NCBI GenBank assembly: GCA_030549335.1
Contig: JAUKPH010000022.1
Span: 1,364,001-1,428,000, forward strand
DNA length: 64,000 nt
DNA from: Pontederia crassipes
Lineage: Eukaryota; Streptophyta; Magnoliopsida; Commelinales; Pontederiaceae
Direction of reading: 5' to 3'
The translations under genes and the position numbers were made by a program. Positions 1 to 11,204 of the stretch are shown here, piece by piece. The stretch's first letter is position 1. Each line of letters begins with the position of its first letter. The notes under the pieces are model-generated. The model saw only the letters and a list, made by a program, of their open reading frames with translations. It had not been told where the DNA came from and did not search any database.

Positions 1-148
1 AGTTAAAGTTCTAAAGATCTATCACCTCTTAGGGCACCCAAAGGTTGTAATAAGTATCTATAACTTATAGCTTTGAACCTTACTCTAATACTCTAATCCC
101 CAAGAGCGTTATCTTTGATTGTAACGGTTCAACTTCGGTTTGAAATAG
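1..148 (+). repeat. reference monomer, type A
   Basis: First complete monomer, used as the numbering reference. It is close to the majority consensus: 148 bp with 53 G/C in the consensus (about 36%). Three CpGs lie in gagCGtt, aaCGgt and ttCGgt. AGATCT is at 15-20. A 13-nt dyad, ctataacttatag, is at 58-70. TTGAACC at 73-79 is the reverse complement of GGTTCAA at 126-132. Type A is defined by ctctaatcc (A at 95), gcgtt (G at 108), ctttg (T at 114), ggtttgaaat (T at 139, A at 143) and agttaaag (A at position 6 of the following monomer). Position 34 (G or A, gggcac or ggacac) and position 81 (T or A, cctta or cctaa) vary independently and mark subtypes. Confidence 0.93.
58..70. repeat. short dyad in each monomer (ctataacttatag)
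   Basis: Six-base arms CTATAA and TTATAG flank one central base, giving a near-perfect 13-nt palindrome that recurs every 148 bp. Several copies have ctataagttatag, in which only the central base is changed (for example the second monomer near 206-218), so dyad symmetry is kept. Others have ctataatttatag, which also keeps it, while ctataaattatag and ctattacttatag partly break it. It might be a protein-binding or bending site. No known binding protein can be assigned from sequence alone. Confidence 0.6.
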
Positions 149-1628
149 AGTTAAAGTTCTAAAGATCTATCACCTCCTAGGACACCCAAAGGATGTAATA
201 AATATCTATAAGTTATAGCTTTGAACCTGACTCTAAGACTCTAATCTCCAAGAGCGTTATCATTGATTGTAACGGTTCAACTTTGGTTTGAAATAGAGTT
301 AAAGTTCTAAAGATCTATCACCTCTTAGGGCACCCAAAGGTTGTAATAAGTATCTATAAATTATAGGTTTGAACCTTACTCTAAGGCTCTAAACCCCAAG
401 AGCGTTATCTTTGATTGTAACGGTTCAACTTCGGTTTGAAATAGAGATAAAGTTCTAAAGATCTATCACCTCTTAGGGCACCCAAAGGTTGTAATAAGTA
501 TCTATAACTTATAGCTTTGAACCTTACTCTAAGACTCTAATTCCCAAGTGCGTTACCTTTGATTGTAACGGTTCAACTTCGGTTTGAAATAGAGTTAAAG
601 TTGTAAAGATCTATCACCTCTTAGGGCACCCAAAGATTGTAATAAGTATCTATAACTTATAGCTTTGAACCTTACTCTAATACTCTAATCCCCAAGAGCG
701 TTATCTTTGATTGTAACGGTTCAACTTCAGTTTGAAATAGAGTTAAAGTTCTAAAGATCTATCACCTCTTAGGGCACCGAAAGGTTGTAATAAGTATCTG
801 TAACTTATAGCTTTGAATCTTACTCTAAGACTTTAATCCCCTAGAGCATTATCTTTGATTGTAACGGTTCAACTTCAGTTTGAAATAGAGTTAAAGTTCT
901 AAAGATCTATCACCTCTTAGGGCACCCAAAGGTTGTAATAAGTATCTATAAGTTATAGCTTTGAACCTTACTCAAAGACTCTAATCCCCAAGAGCGTTAT
1001 CTTTGATTGTAACGGTTCAACTTCGGTTTGAAATAGAGTTAAAATTCTAAAGATCTATCACCTCTTAGGACACCCAAAGGTTGTAATAAGTATCTATAAC
1101 TTATAGCTTTGAACCTTACTCTAAGACTCTAATCCCCAAGAGCGTTATCTTTGATTGTAATGTTTGAACTTCAGTTTGAAATAGAGTTAAAGTTCTAAAG
1201 ATCTATCACCTCTTTGGGCACCCAAAGGTTGTAATAAGTATCAATAACTTATAGCTTTGAACCTTACTCTAAGAACCTAATCCCCAAGAGCGTTATCTTT
1301 GATTGTAACGGTTCAACTTCGGTTTGAAATAGAGTTAAAGTTCTAAAGATCTATCACCTCTTAGGGCACCCAAAGGTTGTAATAAGTATCTATAACTTAT
1401 AGCTTTGAACCTTACTTTAATACTCTAATCCCCAAGAGCGTTATCTTTGATTGTAACGGTTCAACTTCGGTTTGAAATAGAGTTAAAGTTCTAAAAATCT
1501 ATCACATCTCAGGACACCCAAATGTTGTAATAAGTATCTATAACTTATAGCTTTGAACCTTACTCTAAGACTCTAATCCCCAAAAGCGTTATCTTTGATT
1601 GTAACGGTTCAACTTCGATTTGAAATAG

Positions 1629-1776
1629 AGTTAACGTTCTAAAGATCAATCACCTCTTAGGACACCCAAAGGTTGTAATAAGTATCTATAACTTATAGCT
1701 TTGAACCTAACTCTAAGACTCTTATCCCCAAGAGCTTTATCATTGATTGTAACGGTTCAACTTCGGATTGCAATAG
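1629..1776 (+). repeat. type B monomer 3' half (first example)
   Basis: First monomer in the window with the full type B set in its 3' half: ctcttatcc (T at 95), gagcttt (T at 108), tcattg (A at 114), cttcggattgcaatag (A at 139, C at 143). The next monomer then opens agttagag (G at 6). These changes are usually inherited together over many kilobases, so type B is an old, stable subfamily. Hybrids exist in which only the 5' or 3' part of the set is present, which implies exchange within monomers. Type B is absent from roughly the first 1.7 kb and is frequent from about 1.7 kb to 53 kb. Confidence 0.88.
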
Positions 1777-2219
1777 AGTTAGAGTTCTAAAGATCTATCA
1801 CCTCTTAGGACACCCGAAGGTTGTAATAAGTATCTATAACTTATAGCTTTGAACCTAACTCTAAGACACTAATCCCCAAGAGCGTATCTTTGATTGTAAC
1901 GGTTCAACTTCGGTTTGAAATAGAATTAAAGTTCTAAAGATCTATCACCTCTTAGGGCACCGAAAGGTTGTAATAAGTATCAATAACTTATAGCTTTGAA
2001 CCTTACTCTAAGAATCTAATCCCCAAGAGCGTTATCTTTGATTGTAACGGTTCAACTTCGGTTTGAAATAGAGTTAAAGTTCTAAAGATCTATCACCTCT
2101 TAGGGCACCCAAAGGTTGTAATAAGTATCTATAACTTATAGCTTTGAACCTTACTTTAAGACTCTAATCCCCAAGAGCATTATCTTTGATTGTAACGGTT
2201 CAACTTCGGTTTGAAATAG

Positions 2220-2232
2220 AGTTAAAGATCTA
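2220..2232 (+). repeat. monomer with 8-bp internal deletion
   Basis: The usual agttaaagttctaaagatct is shortened to agttaaagatct. The missing eight bases lie between two AAAG copies, so one AAAG plus the intervening bases was lost, as expected of slippage or microhomology deletion. The monomer is 140 bp as a result. I saw this variant only here, so it appears to be a private, recent event that later block copying did not spread. Confidence 0.8.
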
Positions 2233-3839
2233 TCACATCTTACGACACCCAAAGGTTGTAATAAGTATTTATAACTTATAGCTTTGAACCTTACTCTAAG
2301 TCTCTAATCCCCAAGAGCGTTATCTTTGATTGTAATGGTTCAACTTCAGTTTGAAATAGAGTTAAAGTTCTAAAGATCTATCACCTCTTAGGGCACCGAA
2401 AGGTTGTAATAAGTATCAATAACTTATAGCTTTGAACCTTACTCTAAGAATATAATCTCCAAGAGCGTTATCTTTGATTGTAACGGTTCAACTTCGGTTT
2501 GAAATAGAGTTAAAGTTCTAAAGATCTATCACCTCTTAGGGCACCCAAAGGTTGTAATAAGTATCTATAACTTATAGCTTTGAACCTTACTTTAAGACTC
2601 TAATCCCCAAGAGCATTATCTTTGATTGTAACGGTTCAACTTCGGATTGCAATAGAGTTAGAGTTCTAAAGATCTTTCACCTCTTAGGACACCCAAAGGT
2701 TTGTAATAAGTATCTATAACTTATAGCTTTGAACCTAACTCTAAGACTCTAATCCCCAAGAGCTTTATCTTTGATTGTAACGGTTCAACTTCGGTTTGAA
2801 ATAGAGTTAAAGTTCTAAAGATCTATCACCTCTTAGGGCACCCAAAGGTTGTAATAAGTATCTATAAATTATAGCTTTGAACCTTACTCTATTACTCTAA
2901 TCCCCAAGAGCGTTATCTTTGATTGTAACGGTTCAACTTCGGTTTGAAATAGAGTTAAAGTTCTAAAGATCTATCACATCTTAGGACACGCAAAGGTTGT
3001 AATAAGTATCTATAACTTATAGCTTTGAACCTTACTCTAAGACACTAATCCCCAAGAGCGTTATCTTTGATTGTAACGGTTCAACTTCGGTTTGAAATAG
3101 ACTTAAAGTTCTAAAGATCAATCACCTCTTAGGACACCCAAAGGTTGTAATAAGTATCTATAACTTATAGCTTTGAACCTAACTCTAAGACTCTTATCCC
3201 CAAGAGCTTTATCATTGATTGTATCGGTTCAACTTCGGATTGCAATAGAGTTAGAGTTCTAAAGATCTATCACCTCTTAGGACACCCAAAGGTTGTAATA
3301 AGTATATATAACTTATAGCTTTGAACCTAACTCTAAGACTCTTATCCACAAAAGCTTTATCATTGATTGTAACGGTTCAACTTCGGATTGCAATAGACTT
3401 AGAGTTCTAAAGATCTATTACCTCTTAGGACATCCAAAGGTTGTAATAAGTATCTATAACTTATAGCTTTGAAGCTAACTCTAAGACTCTAATCCCCAAG
3501 AGCGTTATCTTTGATTGTAACGGTTCTACTTCGGTTTGAAATAGAGTTAAAGTTCTAAAGATCTATCACCTCCTAGGACACCCAAAGGATGTAATAAATA
3601 TCTATAACTTATAGCTTTGAACCTAACTCTAAGACTCTAATCCCCAAGAGCTTTATCATTGATTGTAACGGTTCAACTTCGGATTGCAATACAGTTAGAG
3701 TTCTAAAGATCTATCACGTCTTAGGACACCCAAAGGTTGTAATTAGTATCTATAACTTATAGCTTTGAACCTAACTCTAAGACTCTAATCCCCAAGGGCG
3801 TTATCTTTGATTGTAACGGTTCAACTTCGGTTTGAAATA

Positions 3840-6800
3840 GAGTTAAAGTTTTAAAGATCTATCACCTCTTAGGACACCCAAAGGTTGTAATAAGTGTCTA
3901 TAACTTATAGCTTTGAACCTAACTCTAAGACTCTAATCCCCAAGAGCGTTATCTTTGATTGTAACGGTTCAACTTCGGTTTGAAATAGAGTTAAAGTTAT
4001 AAAGACCTATCACCTCTCAGGGCACCCAAAGGTTGTAATAAGTATCTATAATTTATAGCTTTGAACCTTACGCTAAGACTCTAATCCCCAAGAGCGTTAT
4101 CTTTGATTGTAACGGTTCAACTTCGGTTTGAAATAGAATTAAAATTCTAAAGATCTATCACCTCTTAGGGCACCCAAAGGTTGTAATAAGTATCTATAAC
4201 TTATAGCTTTGAACCTTACTCTAAGACTCTAATCCCCAAGAGCGTTATCTTTGATTGTAACGGTTCAACTTCGGTTTGAAATAGAGTTAAAGTTCTAAAG
4301 ATCTATCACCTCTTAGGGCTCCCAAAGGTTGTAATAAGTATCTATAACTTATAGCTTTGAACCTTACTCTAAGACTCTAATCCCGAAGGGCGTTATCTTT
4401 GATTGTAATGGTTCAACTTCGGTTTGAAATAGAGTTAAAGTTGTAAAGATCTATCACCTCTTAGGGCACCCAAAGATTGTAATAAGTATCTATAACTTAT
4501 AGCTTTGAACCTAACTCTAAGACTCTTATCCCCAAAAGCTTTATCATTGATTGTAACGGTTCAACTTCGGATTGCAATAGAGTTAGAGTTCTAAAGATCT
4601 ATCTCCTCCTAGGACACCCAAAGGTTGTAATAAGTATCTATAACTTATAGCTTTGAACCTACCTCTAAGACTCTAATCCCCAAGAGCGTTATCTTTGATT
4701 GTAACGGTTCAACTTCGGTTTGAAATAGAGTTAAAGTTCTAATGATCTATCACCACTTAGGACACCCAAAGGTTGTAATAAGTATCTATAACTTATAGCT
4801 TTGAATCTTACTCTAAGACTCTAATCCCCAAGAGCGTTATCTTTGATTGTAATGGTTCAACTTCAGTTTGAAATAGAGTTAAAGTTCTAAAGATCTATCA
4901 CCTCTTAGGGCACCCAAAGGTTGTAATAAGTGACAATAACTTATAGCTTTGAACCTTACTCCAAGAATCTAATCCCCAAGAGCGTTATCTTTGATTGTAA
5001 CCGTTCAACTTCGGTTTGAAATAGAGTTAAAGTTCTAAAGATCTATCACCTCTTAGGGCACCCAAAGGTTGTAATAAGTATCTATAACTTATAGCTTTGA
5101 ACCTTACTTTAAGATTCTAATCCCCAAGAGCGTTATCTTTGATTGTAACTGTTCAACTTCGGTTTGAAATAGCGTTAAAGTTGTAAAGATCTATCACCTC
5201 TTAAGGCACCCAAAGATTGTAATAAGTATCTATAACTTATAGTTTTGAACCTTACTCTAATACTCTAATCCCCAAGAGCTTTATCTTTGATTGTAACGGT
5301 TCAACTTCGGTTTGAAATAGAGTTAAAGTTCTAAAGATCTATCACATCTTAGGACACCCAAAGGTTGTAATAAGTATCTATAACTTATAGCTTTGAACCT
5401 TACTCTAAGACTATAATCCCAAAGAGCGTTATATTTGATTGTAACGGTTCAACTTCGTTTTGAAATAGAGTTAAAGTTCTAAAGATCTATCACCTCTTAG
5501 GGCACCCAAAGGTTGTAATAAGTATGTATAACTTATAGCTTTGAACCTAACTCTAAGACTCTTATCCCCAAGAGCATTATCATTGATTGTAACGGTTCAA
5601 CTTCGGATTGCAATAGAGTTATAGTTCTAAAGATCTATCACCTCTTAGGACACCCAAAGGTTGTAATAAGTATCTATAACTTATAGCTTTGAACCTAACT
5701 CTAAGACTCTAATCCCCAAGAGCGTTATCTTTGATTGTAACGGTTCAACTTCGGTTTGAAATAGAGTTAAAGTTCTAAAGATCTATCACCTCCTAGAACA
5801 CCCAAAGGATGTAATAAGTATCTATAACTTATAGCTTTGAACCTAACTCTAAGACTCTAATCCCCAAGAGATTTATCATTGATTGTAACGGTTCAACTTC
5901 GGATTGCAATAGAGTTAGAGGTCTAAAGATCTTTCACCTCTTAGGACACCCAAAGGTTTGTAATAAGTATCTATAACTTATAGCTTTGAACCTAACTCTA
6001 AGACTCTAATCCCCAAGAGCTTTATCTTTGATTGTAACGGTTCAACTTCGGTTTGAAATAGAGTTAAAGTTCTAAAGATCTATCACCTCTTAGGACACCC
6101 AAAGGTTGTAATAAGTATCTATAACTTATAGCTTTGAACCTAACTCTAAGACTCTAATCCCCAAGAGCGTTATCTTTGATTGTAACGGTTCAACTTCGGT
6201 TTGAAATAGAGTTAAAGTTATAAAGACCTATCACCTCTCAGGGCACCCAAAGGTTGTAATAAGTATCTATAATTTATAGCTTTGAACCTTACTTTAAGAC
6301 TCTAATCCCCAAGAGCGTTATCTTTGATTGTAACGGTTCAACTTCGATTTGAAATAGAGTTAAAATTCTAAAGATCTATCACCTCTTAGGTCACCCAAAG
6401 GTTGTAATAAGTATCTATAACTTATAGCTTTGAACCTTACTCTAAGACTCTAATCCCCAAGTGCGTTATCTTTGATTGTGACGGTTCAACTTCGGTTTGA
6501 AATAGAGTTAAAGTTCTAAAGATCTATCACCTCTTAAGGCTCCCAAAGGTTGTAATAAGTATCTATAACTTATAGCTTTGAACCTTACTCTAAGACTCTA
6601 ATCCCGAAGGGCGTTATCTTTGATTGTAACGGTTCAACTTCGGTTTGAAATAGAGTTAAAGTTGTAAAGATCTATCACCTCTTAGGGCACCCAAAGATTG
6701 TAATAAGTATCTATAACTTATAGCTATGAACCTAACTCTAAGACTCTTATCCCCAAAAGCTTTATCATTGATTGTAACGGTTCAACTTCGGATTGCAATA

Positions 6801-8020
6801 GAGTTAGAGTTCTAAAGATCTATCTCCTCCTAGGACACCCAAAGGTTGTAATAAGTATCTATAACTTATAGCTTTGAACCTACCTCTAAGACTCTAATCC
6901 CCAAGAGCATTATCTTTGATTGTAACGGTTCAACTTCGGTTTGAAATAGAGTTAAAGTTCTAAGGATCTATCACCACTTAGGACACCCAAAGGTTGTAAT
7001 AAGTATCTATAACTTATAGCTTTGAATCTTACTCTAAGACTCTAATCCCCAAGAGCGTTATCTTTGATTGTAATGGTTCAACTTCGGTTTGAAATAGAGT
7101 TAAAGTTCTAAAGATCTATCACCTCTTAGGGCACCCAAAGGTTGTAATAAGTGACAATAACTTATAGCTTTGAACCTTACTCTAAGAATCTAATCCCCAA
7201 GAGCGTTATCTTTGATTGTAACCGTTCAACTTCGGTTTGAAATAGAGTTAAAGTTCTAAAGATCTATCACCTCTTAGGGCACCCAAAGGTTGTAATAAGT
7301 ATCTATAACTTATAGCTTTGAACCTTACTTTAAGATTCTAATCCCCAAGAGCGTTATCTTTGATTGTAACTGTTCAACTTCGGTTTGAAATAGCGTTAAA
7401 GTTGTAAAGATCTATCACCTCTTAGGGCACCCAAAGATTGTAATAAGTATCTATAACTTATAGTTTTGAACCTTACTCTAATACTCTAATCCCCAAGAGC
7501 TTTATCTTTGATTGTAACGGTTCAACTTCGGTTTGAAATAGAGTTAAAGTTCTAAAGATCTATCACCTCCTAGGACACCCAAAGGATGTAATAAGTATCT
7601 ATCACATCTTAGGACACCCAAAGGTTTGTAATAAGTATCTATAACTTATAGCTTTGAACCTTACTCTAAGACTATAATCCCAAAGAGCGTTATATTTGAT
7701 TGTAACGGTTCAACTTCGTTTTGAAATAGAGTTAAAGTTCTAAAGATCTATCACCTCTTAGGGCACCCAAAGGTTGTAATAAGTATGTATAACTTATAGC
7801 TTTGAACCTAACTCTAAGACTCTTATCCCCAAGAGCTTTATCATTGATTGTAACGGTTCAACTTCGGATTACAATAGAGTTATAGTTCTAAAGATCTATC
7901 ACCTCTTAGGACACCCAAAGGTTGTAATAAGTATCTATAACTTATAGCTTTGAACCTAACTCTAAGACTCTAATCCCCAAGAGCGTTATCTTTGATTGTA
8001 ACGGTTCAACTTCGGTTTGA
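3840..8020 (+). repeat. 2,221-bp repeated block (15 monomers)
   Basis: Segment about 3,840-5,760 recurs at about 6,061-8,020, an offset of 2,221 bp (15 x 148 + 1). Shared rare variants fix the pairing. The aaagacctat variant is at 4,001 and 6,222. The cccgaaggg variant is at 4,382 and 6,603. The gtgacaataac variant is at about 4,931 and 7,152. The second copy carries the extra 39-bp partial monomer at 7,560 that the first lacks at about 5,340, after which the offset becomes about 2,261. The first copy therefore keeps the older arrangement. Confidence 0.85.
7560..7598 (+). repeat. 39-bp partial monomer, site 1
   Basis: A monomer starts normally at 7,542 and reads to aataagtatctat. It then continues as cacatcttagg, which belongs near position 23 of a monomer, so a 39-bp extra piece is left. 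The sequences joined, gtATCTATaac and agATCTATcac, share ATCTAT, so the junction fits deletion of about 109 bp by 6-bp microhomology after a monomer gain. The unjoined ancestral arrangement is present at about 5,336 and 22,927. Confidence 0.88.
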
Positions 8021-10413
8021 AATAGAGTTAAAGTTCTAAAGATCTATCACCTCCTAGAACACCCAAAGGATGTAATAAGTGTCTATAACTTATAGCTTTG
8101 AACCTAACTCTAAGACTCTAATCCCCAAGAGCTTTATCATTGATCGTAACGGTTCAACTTCGGATTGCAATAGAGTTAGAGTTCTAAAGATCTTTCACCT
8201 CTTAGGACACCCAAAGGTTTGTAATAAGTATCTATAACTTATAGCTTTGAACCTAACTCTAAGACTCTAATCCCCAAGAGCTTTATCTTTGATTGTAACG
8301 GTTCAACTTCGGTTTGAAATAGAGTTAAAGTTCTAAAGATCTATCACCTCTTAGGACACCCAAAGGTTGTAATAAGTATCTATAACTTATAGCTTTGAAC
8401 CTAACTTTAAGACTCTTATCCCCAAGAGCTTTATCATTGATTGTAACGGTTCAACTTCGGATTGCAATAGAGTTAGAGTTCTAAAGATCTATTACCTCTT
8501 AGGACATCCAAAGGTTGTAATAAGTATCTATAACTTATAGCTTTGAACCTAACTCTAAGACTCTAATCCCCAAGAGCGTTATCTTTGATTGTAACGGTTC
8601 AACTTCGGTTTGAAATAGAGTTAAAGTTCTAAAGATCTATCACCTCCTAGAACACCCAAAGGATGTAATAAGTATCTATAACTTATAGCTTTGAACCTAA
8701 CTCTAAGACTCTAATCCCCAAGAGATTTATCATTGATTGTAACGGTTCAACTTCGGATTGCAATAGAGTTAGAGTTCTAAAGATCTTTCACCTCTTAGGA
8801 CACCCAAAGGTTTGTAATAAGTATCTATAACTTATAGCTTTGAACCTAACTCTAAGACTCTAATCCCCAAGAGCTTTATCTTTGATTGTAACGGTTCAAC
8901 TTCGGTTTGAAATAGAGTTAAAGTTCTAAAGATCTATCACCTCTTAGGACACCCAAAGGTTGTAATAAGTATCTATAACTTATAGCTTTGAACCTAACTC
9001 TAAGACTCTAATCCCCAAGAGCGTTATCTTTGATTGTAACGGTTCAACTTCGGTTTGAAATAGAGTTAAAGTTATAAAGACCTATCACCTCTCAGGGCAC
9101 CCAAAGGTTGTAATAAGTATCTATAATTTATAGCTTTGAACCTTACTCTAAGACTCTAATCCCCAAGAGCGTTATCTTTGATTGTAACGGTTCAACTTCG
9201 ATTTGAAATAGAGTTAAAATTCTAAAGATCTATCACCTCTTAGGTCACCCAAAGGTTGTAATAAGTATCTATAACTTATAGCTTTGAACCTTACTCTAAG
9301 ACTCTAATCCCCAAGAGCGTTATCTTTGATTGTGACGGTTCAACTTCGGTTTGAAATAGAGTTAAAGTTCTAAAGATCTATCACCTCTTAGGGCTCCCAA
9401 AGGTTGTAATAAGTATCTATAACTTATAGCTTTGAACCTTACTCTAAGACTCTAATCCCGAAGGGCGTTATCTTTGATTGTAACGGTTCAACTTCGGTTT
9501 GAAATAGAGTTAAAGTTGTAAAGATCTATCACCTCTTAGGGCACCCAAAGATTGTAATAAGTATCTATAACTTATAGCTATGAACCTAACTCTAAGACTC
9601 TTATCCCCAAAAGCTTTATCATTGATTGTAACGGTTCAACTTCGGATTGCAATAGAGTTAGAGTTCTAAAGATCTATCTCCTCCTAGGACACCCAAAGGT
9701 TGTAATAAGTATCTATAACTTATAGCTTTGAACCTACCTCTAAGACTCTAATCCCCAAGAGCATTATCTTTGATTGTAACGGTTCAACTTCGGTTTGAAA
9801 TAGAGTTAAAGTTCTAAGGATCTATCACCACTTAGGACACCCAAAGGTTGTAATAAGTATCTATAACTTATAGCTTTGAATCTTACTCTAAGACTCTAAT
9901 CCCCAAGAGCGTTATCTTTGATTGTAATGGTTCAACTTCGGTTTGAAATAGAGTTAAAGTTCTAAAGATCTATCACCTCTTAGGGCACCCAAAGGTTGTA
10001 ATAAGTGACAATAACTTATAGCTTTGAACCTTACTCTAAGAATCTAATCCCCAAGAGCGTTATCTTTGATTGTAACCGTTCAACTTCGGTTTGAAATAGA
10101 GTTAAAGTTCTAAAGATCTATCACCTCTTAGGGCACCCAAAGGTTGTAATAAGTATCTATAACTTATAGCTTTGAACCTTACTTTAAGATTCTAATCCCC
10201 AAGAGCGTTATCTTTGATTGTAACTGTTCAACTTCGGTTTGAAATAGCGTTAAAGTTGTAAAGATCTATCACCTCTTAGGGCACCCAAAGATTGTAATAA
10301 GTATCTATAACTTATAGTTTTGAACCTTACTCTAATACTCTAATCCCCAAGAGCTTTATCTTTGATTGTAACGGTTCAACTTCGGTTTGAAATAGAGTTA
10401 AAGTTCTAAAGAT

Positions 10414-10452
10414 CTATCACCTCCTAGGACACCCAAAGGATGTAATAAGTAT
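10414..10452 (+). repeat. 39-bp partial monomer, site 2
   Basis: Same ATCTAT junction as at 7,560, at exactly 2,854 bp distance. Flanking variants (cctcctaggac with aaaggatg before it, cacatcttaggac with aaaggtttg after it) are the same, so this is a copy by block duplication and not a second breakage. Confidence 0.88.
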
Positions 10453-11204
10453 CTATCACATCTTAGGACACCCAAAGGTTTGTAATAAGTATCTATAACT
10501 TATAGCTTTGAACCTTACTCTAAGACTATAATCCCAAAGAGCGTTATATTTGATTGTAACGGTTCAACTTCGTTTTGAAATAGAGTTAAAGTTCTAAAGA
10601 TCTATCACCTCTTAGGGCACCCAAAGGTTGTAATAAGTATGTATAACTTATAGCTTTGAACCTAACTCTAAGACTCTTATCCCCAAGAGCTTTATCATTG
10701 ATTGTAACGGTTCAACTTCGGATTACAATAGAGTTATAGTTCTAAAGATCTATCACCTCTTAGGACACCCAAAGGTTGTAATAAGTATCTATAACTTATA
10801 GCTTTGAACCTAACTCTAAGACTCTAATCCCCAAGAGCGTTATCTTTGATTGTAACGGTTCAACTTCGGTTTGAAATAGAGTTAAAGTTCTAAAGATCTA
10901 TCACCTCCTAGAACACCCAAAGGATGTAATAAGTATCTATAACTTATAGCTTTGAACCTAACTCTAAGACTCTAATCCCCAAGAGCTTTATCATTGATTG
11001 TAACGGTTCAACTTCGGATTGCAATAGAGTTAGAGTTCTAAAGATCTTTCACCTCTTAGGACACCCAAAGGTTTGTAATAAGTATCTATAACTTATAGCT
11101 TTGAACCTAACTCTAAGACTCTAATCCCCAAGAGCTTTATCTTTGATTGTAACGGTTCAACTTCGGTTTGAAATAGAGTTAAAGTTCTAAAGATCTATCA
11201 CCTC

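Noticed and set aside
61..70. TATA-box promoter in each monomer (tataacttata)
   Set aside because: An A/T-rich dyad in an A/T-rich repeat; no initiator, no downstream transcript and no gene. It could still be read through in satellite transcription, but nothing shows it.
126..138. GGTTCAAcTTC resembling a tRNA B box (RNA polymerase III promoter), also GGTTCAA on the other strand
   Set aside because: No matching A box at the right distance, no cloverleaf and no tRNA-like acceptor stem. A seven-base match in a repeat is weak evidence.
1..148. Assignment to a named centromere satellite of a given species
   Set aside because: A 148-bp length alone does not identify a family, and I cannot search databases. 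Naming one would be a guess.
133..150. CENP-B box
   Set aside because: The cttcggtttgaaatagag stretch shares TTCG but lacks the A and CGGG core positions of the NTTCGNNNNANNCGGGN motif. I found no better match in the consensus.
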